A DNA stretch of 61,787 nucleotides from Rhodococcus sp. ARC_M6 (GCF_022810305.1 NZ_JALGQH010000035.1:1-61787), one strand, 5' to 3'; shown: positions 42,432-54,964, counted from the stretch's first letter. A program made the numbers and translations. The notes: generated by a model not told the origin, from the letters alone.

Positions 42432-42481
42432 ATTCTTCTCCATATTCATATCGGTACAACTAGTTTCAACATTTGTCGCTG

Positions 42482-43903
42482 TTATTTCACTTCAGCAACC
42501 ACCGTCACCTGATCGTCAACCGTCTTGTCTCCCGCCGCCGCGTTGCCGAGTTTCGGGGTTACCCACAGTCGATACGCCACACCGAGCAACACCAGCCAGA
42601 TCACGCCCACGACAAGCGCGATTCGCGTGTCTTCCATGAACGCCAGTACTCCGATAACGAAGACGAGGAACCCGATGGCGAAGAATTGCGCATACGGCCA
42701 GAACGGGACTTTGAACTTCAGGTCAGCGGTCTCATCGGCAGTCAATTCCCGACGAGAACGCAACTGGGACAACAGAATCATCAGCCACACGAAGACCGTG
42801 GCAAAGGTGGCGATCGATGCGATGACCAGGAACACATCGTCCGGAATCAGGTAGTTCAACACGACGCCGAGCAACAATGCGACAGTCATGATCACGACGG
42901 TCATCCAGGGGACCCCGTTGCGTGAGACCTGACCCATGACCTTCGGTGCGTGCCCGGCTTGCGCCAAACCGAACATCATTCGGCCGGCGCCGAAGATGTC
43001 ACTGTTGATCGCGGACAGCGCTGCAGTGATGACGACGACATTCAGGACGGTAGCGGCAGGTGCAATACCCAGACCTTGGAAAATCTGCACAAAAGGACTT
43101 CCGGACGAACCGATCGACTGCCACGGGTTGATCACCATGATCACTGCCAGCGTCAATACGTAGAACAGGATGATGCGGACCGGCACTGTGTTGATGGCAC
43201 GCGGGATGGTCGTCTCCGGGTTTTCTGCTTCACCGGCTGTAACTCCGATAATCTCGGCGCCGCCGAAAGCGAACATCACGATCGCGAAACACCCGATGAA
43301 TCCGCCGAACCCCGTCGCGAAGAATCCACCGCCCGACCACAGATTACTCACACCCTGGCTGGTGTCATGGATACCGAAACCGAAAATGATGATGGCGATG
43401 CCGCCGACGATCATCGCCACGATGGCAGTGACCTTGATCAAGGTGAACCAGAACTCTACTTCACCAAATACCTTGACGCTCAGCAGGTTAATGGCACCGA
43501 TGAAGAACACGATTGCCAAAACCCAGATCCACCGTGGCACTTCCGGAAACCAGAACCCCATATAGACGCCGAACGCGGTGACGTCCGCAAGTGCCACGAT
43601 GATCATTTCGAACGTATACGTCCACCCGGTCACGAAACCGGCGAAGGGTCCGAGATACCGGTGCGCATATTCACCGAAAGATCCGGAGACAGGGTTGCTC
43701 ACCGACATTTCCCCGAGCGCCCGCAGAACGATGTAGATCACCAGGCCACCGATGAGGTAGGCCAGCAAGACCGATGGTCCGGCTTGCTGAATGGCCGCAG
43801 CGGAGCCGTAGAAGAGTCCGGTCCCGATGGCCGAACCCAATGCGATAAACCGAATATGTCGAGCCGTCAGCCCCCTGGTCAGAACATCTGTACTGGCTTT
43901 CAC
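42482..43903 (-). CDS. Amino acid permease, probably histidine
   Basis: 473 residues of the amino acid-polyamine-organocation (AAT) family with about 12 membrane segments. The family N-terminus is [20 protein letters not shown], followed by [12 protein letters not shown] and ALGEMSV. The GTG at 43903 has GGGGGA 8-9 nt upstream. It is the first gene of the permease-hutH-hutC unit, and a TGTATATACA palindrome lies 92 nt upstream. Histidine as substrate is inferred from the operon; relatives include proline and aromatic permeases. Confidence 0.88.
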   Translation of the reverse strand: MKASTDVLTRGLTARHIRFIALGSAIGTGLFYGSAAAIQQAGPSVLLAYLIGGLVIYIVLRALGEMSVSNPVSGSFGEYAHRYLGPFAGFVTGWTYTFEMIIVALADVTAFGVYMGFWFPEVPRWIWVLAIVFFIGAINLLSVKVFGEVEFWFTLIKVTAIVAMIVGGIAIIIFGFGIHDTSQGVSNLWSGGGFFATGFGGFIGCFAIVMFAFGGAEIIGVTAGEAENPETTIPRAINTVPVRIILFYVLTLAVIMVINPWQSIGSSGSPFVQIFQGLGIAPAATVLNVVVITAALSAINSDIFGAGRMMFGLAQAGHAPKVMGQVSRNGVPWMTVVIMTVALLLGVVLNYLIPDDVFLVIASIATFATVFVWLMILLSQLRSRRELTADETADLKFKVPFWPYAQFFAIGFLVFVIGVLAFMEDTRIALVVGVIWLVLLGVAYRLWVTPKLGNAAAGDKTVDDQVTVVAEVK

Positions 43904-43994
43904 AATCGAATCCCCCTGCGTGAGTGGTTCCCTGGGTGACAACCGCACGCCCTTATGTGTGGTGAGTCACAGCCGATGACTATATGTATAGTCG

Positions 43995-44004
43995 TGTATA
44001 TACA
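43995..44004. promoter_or_regulatory. Probable HutC operator TGTATATACA
   Basis: Perfect palindrome between the permease start (43903) and the glutamate dehydrogenase stop (44058), with a nearby related TATATGTATA at 43981-43990. HutC proteins in other bacteria bind similar TGTATA/TATACA sites. Confidence 0.7.
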
Positions 44005-44057
44005 AGTTCGTCAATGGCTTCCGGCCACCAATTTTCGGTGGACGGACCGGAGACGGG

Positions 44058-47000
44058 TTACGCCACCATGCGTCGCAAGAGTCCAGTCGCAACGGACAGT
44101 GCCGCAAGGTCCCGATGCCCCGACGCGTCGAACTCCGCAAATGCGGCACGCGCCCGAACAACCTTCGAACTGTTGCGGGCCTCCCATTCCGCAATCATCA
44201 ACTCTGCCGAATCCTCCGGAAGTCCGTCACTCAGCACGTTCAAGCACAAAGTCCGAACGGCCGCATACAATTCGTCACGTAATGACAAGCGTGCCAGGGT
44301 ATTCCACCGATTGTCTCGCGCCAGGCCCGAGACGCCGGAGAGAAGTCGCCCCAGACCGACATGCTCCACCAACCGGAAGTAGAGTTCGCCGACCTCCGGC
44401 ACATTTCGTCCCGACGTTTCCGCAATCTCGACGACGTCGAGAAGCCCGAACTGATCGAGCAGACTCTGCACGCGATGGGCCAGGGCCTCCGGCGCGCCGC
44501 GTTCCATCGAGTCCTCGACACGATCACGTAGACGCTCGGCCTCGGACCCGACCAGCCAATAGGGCACCACATCAGCCACCGCAGCCACCCGGTCCCGGAA
44601 ACGTGCCGTCTCGGCCCCCAGATCCAACGGTTGGGGCCTCCGCGTGAGCATCCAGCGTGAGGCCCTGTCCAACAGCCTGCGCGTCACCAGCGTCAACTGG
44701 TCGGATACCGCCGGACCAACGTCAGCCGCACGAATATCCCGCCACAACCTCGGCAGGTCGAACACTGCACAGGCTAGGACAAAGGCGCGCACTGCGTCTT
44801 CTTCGTCGGCTCCGACCTCGTCAGCGATCCGGAAAACGTACGACAGTCCACCGTGGTCGACAACTTCGTTGGTCAATACCGTCGCAATGATGTCGCGACG
44901 CAATGGATGTCTCTCGATCGACTCTGCGTAGTTCTGTTGCAACGGCTGCGGAAAGTAGCCGATCAGCGTCGGAACAAATGCCGCGTCGTCGAGGAGACTC
45001 CCCGCCAACAACTTACGTTTCAGATCGAGTTTCACATACGCCATCACCACTGCCAACTCCGGCGAGGAAAGCCCCGATTCGGATTTTGCAAGCACCCCCA
45101 TCGATACTTTGCTCGGCAACCCTTCCAACGCCCGATCCAATGCTCCCGACTTCTCCAACCGAGAGATCAGTCGGCCGTTCACACCGAGTAGTGCAGCGGA
45201 CTCCGACCGCGCAATCCCCAAAACCTCGTTCTGAGATTCGTTGTCTGCCAAGACCAATGCCGATAATTCAGCTGCCATCGAGGCCAGCAACGGATCACGT
45301 TCCGCGGCCGCCAACACATTCGCGCCGACCAGACCGTCGAGCAGAATCTTGATGTTCACTTCGTGGTCGGAACAATCCACTCCAGCCGAATTGTCGACCG
45401 CATCGGTGTTGATTTTTCCACCAGCTCGAGCGAACTCGATACGCCCGGCCTGGGTGAATCCCAGGTTTCCACCCTCACCGACCACCCGGGCGCGCACTGT
45501 TGCCGCGTCGATCCGCACCGCGTCATTACCTTTGTCGCCCACCGACAAATCGGTCTCTGATGCAGCCTTGACATAGGTGCCGATCCCACCGTTCCACATC
45601 AGATCAACCGGCGCTCTCAGAATGGCGTGCACCAGCTCCGGCGGCGACAGTTCCGTCACCGCCTCACTCAAACCCAATATCCGACGTACCGGCTCACCGA
45701 TCGGCACCGATTTCACCGAACGGGCGTAGACACCCCCACCGGCACTGATTTTCGACGGGTCGTAGTCGGCCCAGGACGAGCGGGGCAGCCTGAACAGTCG
45801 CTGTCGTTCCGCAAACGAGGACGCGGCCGCTGGATTCGGATCCAGGAATATGTGTCGATGGTCGAAGGCTGCTATCAGACGAATGTGCGAGCTGCAAAGC
45901 ATTCCGTTTCCGAAAACATCGCCGCTCATATCGCCGATTCCCACCGCCGTGAAGTCGTCACGCGCAGTGTCGATACCCAGCTCACGGAAATGCCTTGTGA
46001 CGCTGGACCACGCGCCCTTCGCGGTGATCCCCAATGCCTTGTGGTCGTAGCCGACGGACCCACCCGACGCAAAGGCGTCACCGAGCCAGAACTTGTACTG
46101 CGCAGCTACAGCATTGGCGATGTCGGAGAACTTGGCCGTGCCCTTGTCTGCCGCCACCACCAGATAGGTGTCGTCACCGTCCCACCGCACCACTCTCGCG
46201 GCCGGCACCACATCGCCGCTCCGGGAATCAACATTGTCGGTGACATCGAGCATCGCACTGATGAAGGATCTGTAGCAGCGAATCCCTTCAGCTGACAAAG
46301 CTTCTCGATCGAGGTCGCCTACGCCGGTAAGAGTTGGCGGATTCTTGACGACAAATCCACCCTTGGCGCCCGCCGGAACAATGACGGCATTCTTGACTGC
46401 TTGCGCCTTGACCAGACCGAGCACCTCGGTGCGGAAATCCTCTCGACGATCCGACCATCGAAGCCCTCCGCGGGCAACAGCGCCCCATCGCATGTGCACT
46501 CCGGCTACCTGCGCGCCGTAGACAAAGATTTCGAATTTCGGCCGTGGAGAGGGAAGTTCGTCGATGGATTCCGAATCGAACTTGAACGACACGCAGCCTT
46601 CACCCACGCTGCCGAAGCGGTCACCCCGCACGTAGAAATTGGTCCGCAGAGTCGAGCGAATCAGCCCGAACATTGCACGGAGAATCCGATCCGCATCCAT
46701 TCCCGAGACCCCTGCGATAGCCGATTCCACCGCCGCAGTAACTTTCTCGGTTCCTTCCCCTCCCCCCTCTGGGTCGAAGCGGACGGCGAACAGTTCGGTG
46801 AGCAACACCGATATCTCCGGATGTCCGCACAGTACCGTCGCGATGTGGCCCGCACTGTACGAGAAACCTGCCTGTTGCAAGAACTCCACATACGCCCGCA
46901 GCATCACGACTTCGCGCCACGTCGATCCGGTTCGGGAAATCAGTTCGTTCAGCGCATCCACTTCGGCCGTGCCGGTCCACATCGCCCGGAACGCTTCCGA

Positions 47001-48761
47001 AAACCGGTGACTGAATTCGGCGTCTTCGGGACAGATCGCTTCCGGCAAGGCCGGATAGCGGCTGCCGAATTCATAGATTCGACAATCTATTTCCTGAGTA
47101 TTGACGACGCGGTACGGACGCTCGTCGAGTACGTCGATGCCGAAACTCTGCAGGATGGGCAACACTTCGCCGAGAGACACCGATCGTCCGCCCACATACA
47201 GGGTCAGACCTGTCCGTCCGGAGAATGCCAGTTCAACCCCGTCGACGGAAAGACGCTCGAGTACGACGATGTCACGCATGGCACGATCGACGTTCCAGTC
47301 GTGCTTGTACCCGGCTGGTAGCGCTGCGCAGTAGTGCGCCAGAGTGGACGAGTCACACCGAAGATGCTCGGGATCGGCGGCCGACAAGGCGTCCTCCCAC
47401 GTCCGGCAGGCCTCCACCACACGCTCCCGAATCCGGTCTGCAACTGCGGACGGGATCCCCGCCTCGCCCCGGGAGTCGATGGACATCGTGAAATGCACTA
47501 CGGCAAGCGGGAACTCGGATATTCGACTCGAGAATTCGAGGGCAGACGCACCCAATTCCGATTTCAGCACGCCTTCGATCGCTGTGCGGATGGCGGTGCT
47601 GTAGCGCTCCCGCGGGACAAATACGAGCGCGGACGCGCTGGTTCCGGATGGCAGGGGGCGCACGTACACATGCACGTTGTTGCGACCGTCGACGCCCGAG
47701 ACTTCGGTCAATGATCGATACAGCAGGTCCGGATCTGCTGTGAAGAGTTCGGTGAGCGGCAAAGCCTGCACCATCTCGGTCATCGCCCTCCCGGCAAAGG
47801 AATCGACGGAATGCCCACTACGCGCAAGTACGTCACGCACCCGGCGACCGATCGCCGGAATGTCGAAGACATGTGCGTTTCGGCCGGCCGACGTGAACGA
47901 ACCGATGAACGCATGTTCCCGCCCACCCCATTCGACGGTCACGACCGCGGTGTACTCCGACTTCTCGATACCGGAGAGAAAGGGCATCGACGTCACTCGA
48001 AGTACGGGGGTTCCCGGCACAGTTGCAGCGGAAGCACCGATCCACGAATGTCCGGCGAGCAACCCCAACGACCGTCGTAGCTCGAGTCCGTCGCGAAGTT
48101 GGTATCCGATGACAGTGAAATTGCCTCTGCCACACCATCGAAGAAAGTCCACCGCATCCCGGACGCGCTCACCGTGCGACGAGTCTTCCCCACCGAGTTC
48201 AGCTTCCACGTCGACGCGAACCGCACTCAACGGGCCGACAGACTGATTCACCACTCGCATCTGCGCGAGAGCAGTTTCGATGCAGACAGACAGTTCTCGG
48301 CCGACCACCGGCGAGATATCCCCACGGAGCGAGACGTGAATCCACGATTCCGAAGTAACCGCATCACTCGTCTCCGACGCTCCCAGCACCGAAGCCAACA
48401 CGCCGTCAGCGTCCCGCTCGACGTTCAGGATCGGATGTAAGACGACATCCGCGACTGCCTGGACGCGGGATATCGCGAGCAGCACTGCATCCACGATGCC
48501 CGGCATGTCATCGGTCACGATCTGGACGGTATGACCGATCGGCGATTCCCGTCCGAGGACTTGAATCAGACACTGACCAGTCAGTCGTTCCTTCGCGAGC
48601 GCAAAGTGGCATCTGAGCACTTCGTCGGCATTCGCTACTCGACGGCCCGACTCACCGAAATAGAGGCGTCCGAAGGCTGGGAATCCCGTCTCGTCGTCGA
48701 ACTCCTCACCCCCGAGGTCGACTGTGGGCTTAGTGATCATCTGGGCGGGAACAGCTTTCAT
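44058..48761 (-). CDS. gdh: Large NAD-specific glutamate dehydrogenase (GDH-180 type)
   Basis: 1567 residues, within the 1550-1650 range of this class. The N-terminal regulatory part includes ACT-like segments. The catalytic core contains [37 protein letters not shown] (substrate lysines), [13 protein letters not shown] and [11 protein letters not shown]. It deaminates glutamate to 2-oxoglutarate and ammonia, the step that follows histidine breakdown. The ATG at 48761 is chosen because GGAAGG lies 8 nt upstream; longer frames to 48983 would enter the divergent promoter. It is divergent from hutU. Confidence 0.93.
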   Translation of the reverse strand: MKAVPAQMITKPTVDLGGEEFDDETGFPAFGRLYFGESGRRVANADEVLRCHFALAKERLTGQCLIQVLGRESPIGHTVQIVTDDMPGIVDAVLLAISRVQAVADVVLHPILNVERDADGVLASVLGASETSDAVTSESWIHVSLRGDISPVVGRELSVCIETALAQMRVVNQSVGPLSAVRVDVEAELGGEDSSHGERVRDAVDFLRWCGRGNFTVIGYQLRDGLELRRSLGLLAGHSWIGASAATVPGTPVLRVTSMPFLSGIEKSEYTAVVTVEWGGREHAFIGSFTSAGRNAHVFDIPAIGRRVRDVLARSGHSVDSFAGRAMTEMVQALPLTELFTADPDLLYRSLTEVSGVDGRNNVHVYVRPLPSGTSASALVFVPRERYSTAIRTAIEGVLKSELGASALEFSSRISEFPLAVVHFTMSIDSRGEAGIPSAVADRIRERVVEACRTWEDALSAADPEHLRCDSSTLAHYCAALPAGYKHDWNVDRAMRDIVVLERLSVDGVELAFSGRTGLTLYVGGRSVSLGEVLPILQSFGIDVLDERPYRVVNTQEIDCRIYEFGSRYPALPEAICPEDAEFSHRFSEAFRAMWTGTAEVDALNELISRTGSTWREVVMLRAYVEFLQQAGFSYSAGHIATVLCGHPEISVLLTELFAVRFDPEGGGEGTEKVTAAVESAIAGVSGMDADRILRAMFGLIRSTLRTNFYVRGDRFGSVGEGCVSFKFDSESIDELPSPRPKFEIFVYGAQVAGVHMRWGAVARGGLRWSDRREDFRTEVLGLVKAQAVKNAVIVPAGAKGGFVVKNPPTLTGVGDLDREALSAEGIRCYRSFISAMLDVTDNVDSRSGDVVPAARVVRWDGDDTYLVVAADKGTAKFSDIANAVAAQYKFWLGDAFASGGSVGYDHKALGITAKGAWSSVTRHFRELGIDTARDDFTAVGIGDMSGDVFGNGMLCSSHIRLIAAFDHRHIFLDPNPAAASSFAERQRLFRLPRSSWADYDPSKISAGGGVYARSVKSVPIGEPVRRILGLSEAVTELSPPELVHAILRAPVDLMWNGGIGTYVKAASETDLSVGDKGNDAVRIDAATVRARVVGEGGNLGFTQAGRIEFARAGGKINTDAVDNSAGVDCSDHEVNIKILLDGLVGANVLAAAERDPLLASMAAELSALVLADNESQNEVLGIARSESAALLGVNGRLISRLEKSGALDRALEGLPSKVSMGVLAKSESGLSSPELAVVMAYVKLDLKRKLLAGSLLDDAAFVPTLIGYFPQPLQQNYAESIERHPLRRDIIATVLTNEVVDHGGLSYVFRIADEVGADEEDAVRAFVLACAVFDLPRLWRDIRAADVGPAVSDQLTLVTRRLLDRASRWMLTRRPQPLDLGAETARFRDRVAAVADVVPYWLVGSEAERLRDRVEDSMERGAPEALAHRVQSLLDQFGLLDVVEIAETSGRNVPEVGELYFRLVEHVGLGRLLSGVSGLARDNRWNTLARLSLRDELYAAVRTLCLNVLSDGLPEDSAELMIAEWEARNSSKVVRARAAFAEFDASGHRDLAALSVATGLLRRMVA

Positions 48762-48870
48762 ATCGGCACCTTCCATCGGACGCGATTTCGCTTCCGTAGA
48801 TGTTGTGGACAGACCCCCGACAAATTGCGATGCCCGGGCGGCCCGATCGGGCGCCGTCTTGACAGCGAGT

Positions 48871-48880
48871 TGTCTATACA
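48871..48880. promoter_or_regulatory. Probable HutC operator TGTCTATACA
   Basis: One mismatch from TGTATATACA, with a second ACTATACA at 48883-48890. It lies between the divergent glutamate dehydrogenase (48761) and hutU (49021) starts, so both could be controlled together. Confidence 0.65.
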
Positions 48881-49020
48881 GGACTATACATTTAATCGAG
48901 TTCGAACGTGAGCCAGCACACAACTGCGGTATGAAGGAAGTACGCCGACTACACGGACGGACCGCGACCACGGCTATCAACACCAGCCACGGCGATCACC
49001 ACGAAGCGAAGGAGAACATC

Positions 49021-50697
49021 ATGGCGAACATCTCGACACCCGGACACGGTCCCCGGCCCGTCCGCGCGCCCCGAGGTAACCAGCTGACCTGCTTGGGATG
49101 GCAGCAAGAAGGCGCGATGCGCATGCTTATGAACAACCTTGATCCCGAGGTTGCCGAGCACCCCGACAGCCTCGTGGTCTACGGCGGCACCGGCCGCGCA
49201 GCCCGCAGTTGGGCAGCGTTCGATGCCATGATCGCCACGTTGAAGACGCTGAAGAACGACGAGACGATGCTCGTGCAATCCGGCAAACCCGTCGGCGTCT
49301 TCCGCACCAACGAGTGGGCGCCCCGAGTGCTCATCGCCAACTCCAACCTTGTCGGAGACTGGGCCAACTGGGAAGAGTTCCGACGCCTCGAAGATCTGGG
49401 ACTGACCATGTACGGCCAGATGACGGCCGGCTCGTGGATCTACATCGGAACCCAGGGCATCCTCCAGGGAACCTACGAAACCTTTGGCGCAATCGCCAAG
49501 AAGCGTTACGACGGTTCCCTCGCCGGAACCATCACCCTCACAGCCGGTCTCGGCGGGATGGGCGGAGCGCAACCGCTCGCCGTCACCATGAACGACGGTG
49601 TCGCAATCTGCGTGGACTGCGATGTCACCCGAATCGACCGTCGGATCGCACACAAGTACCTCGACACCAAGGCCGACAGCATCGAGCATGCTCTCGAACT
49701 TGCCGTCGCCGCGCGAGACGCCAAGCAGCCACTGTCCATCGGTCTCGAAGGCAATGCCGCAGAGGTCTTTCCGACCATGCTTGCCATGAATGCACCGATC
49801 GACATTGTCACCGATCAAACGTCCGCGCACGACCCTCTCGCCTATCTCCCCCTTGGAATCGCCTTCGCGGATATGAAGACGATGTCCGAGAAGGATCCGC
49901 AGAAATTCACCGAGGACTCCCGCCAGGCGATGGCCGTGCATGTCAAAGCGATGGTCGGATTCATGGATGCCGGCGCCGAGGTATTCGACTACGGAAACTC
50001 CATCCGCGACGAAGCACGAAAGGCCGGTTACGACCGTGCATTCGACTTCCCCGGATTTGTCCCCGCCTACATCCGTCCGCTCTTCGAAGAAGGTCTCGGC
50101 CCGTTCCGTTGGGCCGCTCTCTCAGGCGACCCCAAGGACATCGAGGCCACCGACAAGGCCATCCTCGAACTTTTTCCCGACAACGAGCACTTGCACCGGT
50201 GGATCAAGATGGCCGGCGAAAAGGTTGCGTTCGAAGGACTTCCGGCACGCATCTGCTGGCTCGGATACGGCGAGCGCCATCTTGCCGGCCTGAAGTTCAA
50301 CGAGATGGTCGCCTCGGGCAAGCTGTCTGCACCAATTGTCATCGGACGCGATCACCTCGACTCGGGATCCGTTGCCTCCCCGTACCGCGAAACGGAATCG
50401 ATGATCGACGGATCCGACGCTATCGCTGACTGGCCGCTGCTCAATGCACTGGTGAACACCGCATCCGGCGCATCCTGGGTATCACTGCACCAGGGTGGCG
50501 GCGTCGGGATGGGTCGATCCATCCATGCCGGACAGGTGTGCATCGCCGACGGCACCGAAATGGCAGCCAAAAAGCTCGAAGCCGTTCTCACCAACGACCC
50601 CGGAATGGGCGTCATTCGTCACGCCGACGCCGGATACGACCACGCCATCGACACCGCGGCCACCCGCGGCGTACGTATCCCGATGAACGAGAACTAA
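49021..50697 (+). CDS. hutU: Urocanate hydratase
   Basis: 558 residues, full length. It converts urocanate to 4-imidazolone-5-propanoate using a tightly bound NAD+. Recognisable blocks are [53 protein letters not shown] (NAD site), and [14 protein letters not shown]. The ATG at 49021 has AAGGAG 8 nt upstream and begins at the conserved N-terminus. It is followed by hutI after 32 nt. Confidence 0.97.
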   Translation: MANISTPGHGPRPVRAPRGNQLTCLGWQQEGAMRMLMNNLDPEVAEHPDSLVVYGGTGRAARSWAAFDAMIATLKTLKNDETMLVQSGKPVGVFRTNEWAPRVLIANSNLVGDWANWEEFRRLEDLGLTMYGQMTAGSWIYIGTQGILQGTYETFGAIAKKRYDGSLAGTITLTAGLGGMGGAQPLAVTMNDGVAICVDCDVTRIDRRIAHKYLDTKADSIEHALELAVAARDAKQPLSIGLEGNAAEVFPTMLAMNAPIDIVTDQTSAHDPLAYLPLGIAFADMKTMSEKDPQKFTEDSRQAMAVHVKAMVGFMDAGAEVFDYGNSIRDEARKAGYDRAFDFPGFVPAYIRPLFEEGLGPFRWAALSGDPKDIEATDKAILELFPDNEHLHRWIKMAGEKVAFEGLPARICWLGYGERHLAGLKFNEMVASGKLSAPIVIGRDHLDSGSVASPYRETESMIDGSDAIADWPLLNALVNTASGASWVSLHQGGGVGMGRSIHAGQVCIADGTEMAAKKLEAVLTNDPGMGVIRHADAGYDHAIDTAATRGVRIPMNEN

Positions 50698-50729
50698 ACC
50701 CGTACCGCCACCCTGAGTGAGGAAAAACA

Positions 50730-51920
50730 TTGACCACGAACGGTTCTCGAACCACGGCACTGACCAACATCGGGACCCTCGTCACCAATGACCCGACTCT
50801 GGGTGAGGGCAAACTCGGCCTACGCCACGACGCGGCAATTGTCTTCGAGGGGGGTGTCGTGGCGTGGGTCGGTAACTCTGCCGACGCTCCGGCCGCCGAT
50901 ATCGGTCAGGATATGGGCGGCCGGGCGGTATTGCCCGGCTTCGTGGAAAGCCATTCGCACCTGGTATTCGGCGGCGAACGCGCCGAGGAATTCGCCGCTC
51001 GAATGGCCGGAGAAAAATACGCGGCCGGTGGTATTCGCACCACCATCGAAGCCACTCGCGCGGCAACCGACGAGCAGTTACAGGCCAACGTCCGCCGGCT
51101 ACTCGACGAATCCCTACGCTCGGGGAGCACCACCGTCGAATGCAAAACCGGATACGGGCAGAACACGGAGAGCGAACTTCGCAGCACACTGATCGCCGGC
51201 CAGTTCACGGATGAGGTCACACTATTGGCCGCGCATGTTCCGCCACCCGAGTACGCCGGTCGCACCGACGACTATGTAGCGATGGCGTGCGATGAAATGA
51301 TCCCGGCTTGCGCTCCGCACGCGAAGTGGATCGACGTCTTCTGCGAACGCGGTGCTTTCAATCGTGAACAAGCACATGCCGTTCTGAGCGCGGGAGTCAA
51401 AGCTGGATTGATTCCCCGCGTCCACGGCAACCAACTAGGCGAAGGACCCGGAGTTCAGTTGGCTGTCGAGATGGGCGCTGCATCGGTAGACCACGTCACC
51501 TACGTGACCGCCGAAGACATCGACGCCCTGGCGCAAAGTTCGACTGTCGCGACGCTACTGCCGGGTGCTGATTTCTCCACTCGCAACAGTTATCCCGACG
51601 CGCGGGCACTGCTCGACGCCGGCGTGACTGTCGCACTGGGCGCAGACTGCAACCCTGGCACCTGCTACACGACCAGCCTGCCGTTCTGTATCGCCCTTGC
51701 CGTACGCGAAATGCACATGACGCCCGCAGAAGCGGTGTGGTCGGCAACTGCTGGTGGCGCTCAGGCATTGCTGCGCAACGACATCGGACGTTTGAGCATC
51801 GGAATGCGTGCAGACGCGCTGTCACTCGACGCACCTTCCTATCTGCACCTCGCCTACCGCCCCGGAGTGCAATTGGTCCGACAAGTGTGGAAGCACGGAC
51901 AACTCACCACCACCTACTGA
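50730..51920 (+). CDS. hutI: Imidazolonepropionase
   Basis: 396 residues of the amidohydrolase fold. Metal-binding histidines are in [11 protein letters not shown] (H75, H77), later ligands in [10 protein letters not shown], and the conserved aspartate lies in [11 protein letters not shown]. It hydrolyses imidazolonepropionate to N-formimidoyl-glutamate. The start is TTG at 50730, preceded by TGAGGAA. It sits between hutU and hutG with short gaps, so one rightward operon is likely. Confidence 0.95.
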   Translation: MTTNGSRTTALTNIGTLVTNDPTLGEGKLGLRHDAAIVFEGGVVAWVGNSADAPAADIGQDMGGRAVLPGFVESHSHLVFGGERAEEFAARMAGEKYAAGGIRTTIEATRAATDEQLQANVRRLLDESLRSGSTTVECKTGYGQNTESELRSTLIAGQFTDEVTLLAAHVPPPEYAGRTDDYVAMACDEMIPACAPHAKWIDVFCERGAFNREQAHAVLSAGVKAGLIPRVHGNQLGEGPGVQLAVEMGAASVDHVTYVTAEDIDALAQSSTVATLLPGADFSTRNSYPDARALLDAGVTVALGADCNPGTCYTTSLPFCIALAVREMHMTPAEAVWSATAGGAQALLRNDIGRLSIGMRADALSLDAPSYLHLAYRPGVQLVRQVWKHGQLTTTY

Positions 51921-51945
51921 AGTTCCTACCTACCCGGAGGCTGTT

Positions 51946-52929
51946 GTGTCACAGACCATCGTTGTCGATATCGCACCGAAACCCTGGACCGGCCGGTCTG
52001 ACGGAACCACCGCCGAACACCTTCGCTGGCACCATGCTGTGCAGCCGTATTCGGAACAAGCCCCCGCAGGCGGCTGCGTGATCATCGGGTTTTCCAGCGA
52101 CGAGGGCGTACGACGCAACAAGGGCCGCCGCGGCGCTGCCGACGGACCGGACGCACTGCGCAGCGCCCTGGCGTCGATGGCGCTGACAGAACCCCTGAGA
52201 ATTCAAGACGCCGGTACCGTCGCCGTGCGGGGTGAGGAACTCGAAGTCGGCCAAGCTGCCCTCGGCGCCGCTGTCAGCGCAGCACTCGACTCCGGACATT
52301 TTCCCGTAGTCCTCGGCGGTGGGCACGAGATCGCCTACGGGACGTATCTCGGGGTGGCAGATTCCGTACTGCGAACACCCGACACACGTCTGGGCATCTT
52401 GAATCTCGATGCACACTTTGATCTTCGCGGTGATCCGATCGCCAGCTCCGGCACACCTTTTCGTCAAATCGCGGAAGCCGAACTCACTGCGGAGACTACA
52501 CATCGTTACAGCGTCATCGGCGTCAGCCAGCCGAGCAATACCACTGCGCTCTTCGACACCGCTCGTGAACTGGACGTGGCGTATCAGCTCGACGACGAAT
52601 GCGGGATCGGCGATCGAGAGGGAGTCGACTCTTTTGTCACCGACTTCCTCGATGACGTCGACATCGTCTATCTCACTATCGATCTGGATGTTCTGGCTGC
52701 ATCGGTAGCGCCCGGCGTCAGCGCCCCGGCGGCCTATGGAGTGCCGTTGGAGACTGTTCAATTCGTGTGCGATCGCATCGCAGCAAGCGGAAAGCTGGCG
52801 GTTCTCGATGTGGCCGAACTGAATCCGTCACTCGATATCGACAACCGCACAGCCCGTACCGCCGCTCGACTGATTCACCGTATCGTCACGAAACACGTGC
52901 GATTGAACAATCCGCCAACGGAATCCTGA
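51946..52929 (+). CDS. hutG: Formimidoylglutamase
   Basis: 327 residues of the ureohydrolase (arginase/agmatinase) fold. Manganese-site motifs are VVLGGGHEIAYG, LNLDAHFDLR and LTIDLDVLAASVAPGVSAP. It hydrolyses formimidoyl-glutamate to glutamate and formamide, so this pathway yields formamide rather than N-formylglutamate. The GTG start at 51946 has CGGAGG 6 nt upstream and lies 25 nt after hutI; a longer frame back to 51808 overlaps hutI and is not favoured. Confidence 0.94.
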   Translation: MSQTIVVDIAPKPWTGRSDGTTAEHLRWHHAVQPYSEQAPAGGCVIIGFSSDEGVRRNKGRRGAADGPDALRSALASMALTEPLRIQDAGTVAVRGEELEVGQAALGAAVSAALDSGHFPVVLGGGHEIAYGTYLGVADSVLRTPDTRLGILNLDAHFDLRGDPIASSGTPFRQIAEAELTAETTHRYSVIGVSQPSNTTALFDTARELDVAYQLDDECGIGDREGVDSFVTDFLDDVDIVYLTIDLDVLAASVAPGVSAPAAYGVPLETVQFVCDRIAASGKLAVLDVAELNPSLDIDNRTARTAARLIHRIVTKHVRLNNPPTES

Positions 52930-52941
52930 CTCCACTCCCCG

Positions 52942-53835
52942 TTAGACGGTGAGCTTCGTCTTCAACGTCGAGATCGTGTCGGTCGAGAGTCCGAGGCCGG
53001 ATGTCAGGTAGTTGTCGAACGTGCCGAAATTGGTGGAGATCTCGTCAAGTCCGGCCTGCAGGAACTCAGGAGAAACTCCCGCGATTACCTTCATTGCGGC
53101 ACCAGCCTGCTCACCCTTCGCCGCGGTCACCTGAGCGGCGGTCGCCGCGATCGAATCCTTCGAGTATTCGTTGGTGAGTAGGTAATTGCTCATCACCGTC
53201 GCGTCGTCGACGCCCGCGATCTTCAGGAGCATTGCGCTGGTCCAGCCGGCACGATCCTTGCCTGCCGTGCAGTGAAAGAGCTGCGGCCCATCAGTTGCGG
53301 CAATCTCGGTCAGTAACTTGCCGAACTGCACACGCATCGCCGCATCGGTCACAAACTGTCGATTCATGCCGGTGAGCAGCGCCCCAGCGCCTTCCGGCGT
53401 GGAAAGATCCACCGACGACGCGACAGATGCGCTCGGAGTGACACCGATGATGTTCACGTTCGTGTAGTTCGCCCCGGCTGGAACGCGGTCCGGCCCCTTG
53501 GCGATTTCCGCCTCGGTTCGCAGATCGTAGACTGCCTTCAGCCCAAGGGCATCCAACGTTGCAGCGTCGGCATCGTTCGTGATCAGAGCATTGGAGCGGT
53601 AGAGAACGCCTTCACGAACACGGCGTCCATCAGATGTGGTGTAACCGCCGTCCGGCCCCGCCAGATCCCGGAAGTTGTTGGCAGAAAGCAGTCTTGGTGT
53701 CGCTGCTGCGACCGTTGCCTGCGCCGACTGCGACGACGTGGTAGCTGCCGATTCGTTACTTGCCGACTGTCCGCATCCGGAGAGCCCAACTGTTAGCGCT
53801 GCGGCAATACCGACAATGATAAGACGGGAATTCAC
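52942..53835 (-). CDS. Lipoprotein tyrosine/serine phosphatase (Y_phosphatase3 type)
   Basis: 297 residues. Signal peptide MNSRLIIVGIAAALTVG with lipobox LSGC (C21), then an alanine/serine-rich linker (22-47) and a PTP domain. The P-loop is H188-C-T-A-G-K-D-R195, the HCxxGKDR form of PtpB-like enzymes, with an upstream DLR (VYDLRTEAEI). It is anchored outside the membrane and should hydrolyse phosphotyrosine, phosphoserine or phosphoinositides. The GTG start has AAGGAG upstream. It converges on hutG with a 12-nt gap and is not obviously linked to histidine use. Confidence 0.85.
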   Translation of the reverse strand: MNSRLIIVGIAAALTVGLSGCGQSASNESAATTSSQSAQATVAAATPRLLSANNFRDLAGPDGGYTTSDGRRVREGVLYRSNALITNDADAATLDALGLKAVYDLRTEAEIAKGPDRVPAGANYTNVNIIGVTPSASVASSVDLSTPEGAGALLTGMNRQFVTDAAMRVQFGKLLTEIAATDGPQLFHCTAGKDRAGWTSAMLLKIAGVDDATVMSNYLLTNEYSKDSIAATAAQVTAAKGEQAGAAMKVIAGVSPEFLQAGLDEISTNFGTFDNYLTSGLGLSTDTISTLKTKLTV

Positions 53836-53956
53836 AATTCTCCTTCAAAGGTTCACAAGTGCAACTACTGCATCGTGTGCGGAGAAGGTGTCGTGATTGT
53901 GACTGCCTGGCCAACGGTCGGTGTCCGGACACTGACGTCTCCGGACCCCGGCACCG

Positions 53957-54901
53957 CTACACGATTCCCACGGGCCGATCACCGACGATAGAGATCCGAT
54001 CCATCACGCGACGCTCCGGAAAATAGTCACTGGCCGCGTAGTGCTGGCATGCCCGGTTATCCCAGAAGGCAACGGTGTTCGGCTCCCACTTCAACCGCAC
54101 CTGAAACTCCGGACGGTTGATGTGACGGTAGAGCAACGTGAGGAGTTCATTCGATTCTTCCTCCGAGACCCCGATAATTCGCTGAGTGAATGTCATGTTG
54201 ACGAACAGAACTCGTCGACCGCTCTCCGGGATGACACGCACGATCGGATGCTGCACAGCCGGAAACTGCGGGCGCAGCGCCTCTACAGATTCTGCCGGCA
54301 TGGACTTGCCGAAGGAATTGATCCAATCATGCTCGGCAACAAGAGGATCAATTCGATCCTTGATTCCTTGCGGAAGAAGGTCATACGCCGCAGCCGTGTC
54401 CGCCCAGAGTGTGTCACCGCCGACTTCGGGAACCTCGACGGCCCGAAGCACCGCCGCAAAAGAGGGAAACTCATGCCACGTCACGTCGTTATGCCAGTTG
54501 TTTTCGACACCACCGACCATCGCATCTTTTGCCAGGGTCGTGACGTCGGCGTCCGTCTGGCCTGGTTGGAAGAACTTGAAAAACGGATGCTGTTCCAACG
54601 CTCCCCACTGTTCTGCGAACGCCCGATGCTCAGCGCGGTCGATGTCCTGATCCCGAAAAAACAGAACCTTCCACTCGAGAAGCGCCCGACGCAGATCATT
54701 CATGACCTCGTCCGATAGGTCACCGCCCAGACGAAGCCCGGAGATTTCGGCACCGATAGTGGGTGTGATCTTCTTGACGGAGAAATTTGTATACGGCTCA
54801 GGCTCTACAGACTCCGGGTTTCGCAGGGCGACCAACGGGCCATAGGCAGCAAGCGGATCGGTGGGAATCGGGTGGATCGTGGTGGGAAACAGCACTGCCA
54901 T
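53957..54901 (-). CDS. TauD/TfdA-family Fe(II)/2-oxoglutarate dioxygenase
   Basis: 314 residues. Iron ligands are H137-x-D139 (WHNDVTW) and the distal H287 (RACQHYAASDYF), and R297 or R298 probably binds 2-oxoglutarate. The N-terminal ITPTIGAEISGLRLGG is typical of TauD. The ATG at 54901 has GAGGAGTG 6 nt upstream; the longer in-frame start at 54940 lacks one. It is the last gene of the leftward operon with the CoA ligase. The substrate is unknown; the operon suggests an acid or acyl derivative rather than taurine. Confidence 0.88.
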   Translation of the reverse strand: MAVLFPTTIHPIPTDPLAAYGPLVALRNPESVEPEPYTNFSVKKITPTIGAEISGLRLGGDLSDEVMNDLRRALLEWKVLFFRDQDIDRAEHRAFAEQWGALEQHPFFKFFQPGQTDADVTTLAKDAMVGGVENNWHNDVTWHEFPSFAAVLRAVEVPEVGGDTLWADTAAAYDLLPQGIKDRIDPLVAEHDWINSFGKSMPAESVEALRPQFPAVQHPIVRVIPESGRRVLFVNMTFTQRIIGVSEEESNELLTLLYRHINRPEFQVRLKWEPNTVAFWDNRACQHYAASDYFPERRVMDRISIVGDRPVGIV

Positions 54902-54946
54902 CGAACACTCCTCAAATGCAACCTCAGTGAACCAGATCACATTACA

Positions 54947-54964
54947 TTAAGGAGCTTTCCTTAA
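54947..54964. repeat. Inverted repeat TTAAGGA-GCTT-TCCTTAA
   Basis: Seven-base arms with a 4-nt centre overlap the stop codon of the CoA ligase gene, 46-63 nt upstream of the dioxygenase start. It could be an operator, RNA hairpin or weak terminator. Confidence 0.5.
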
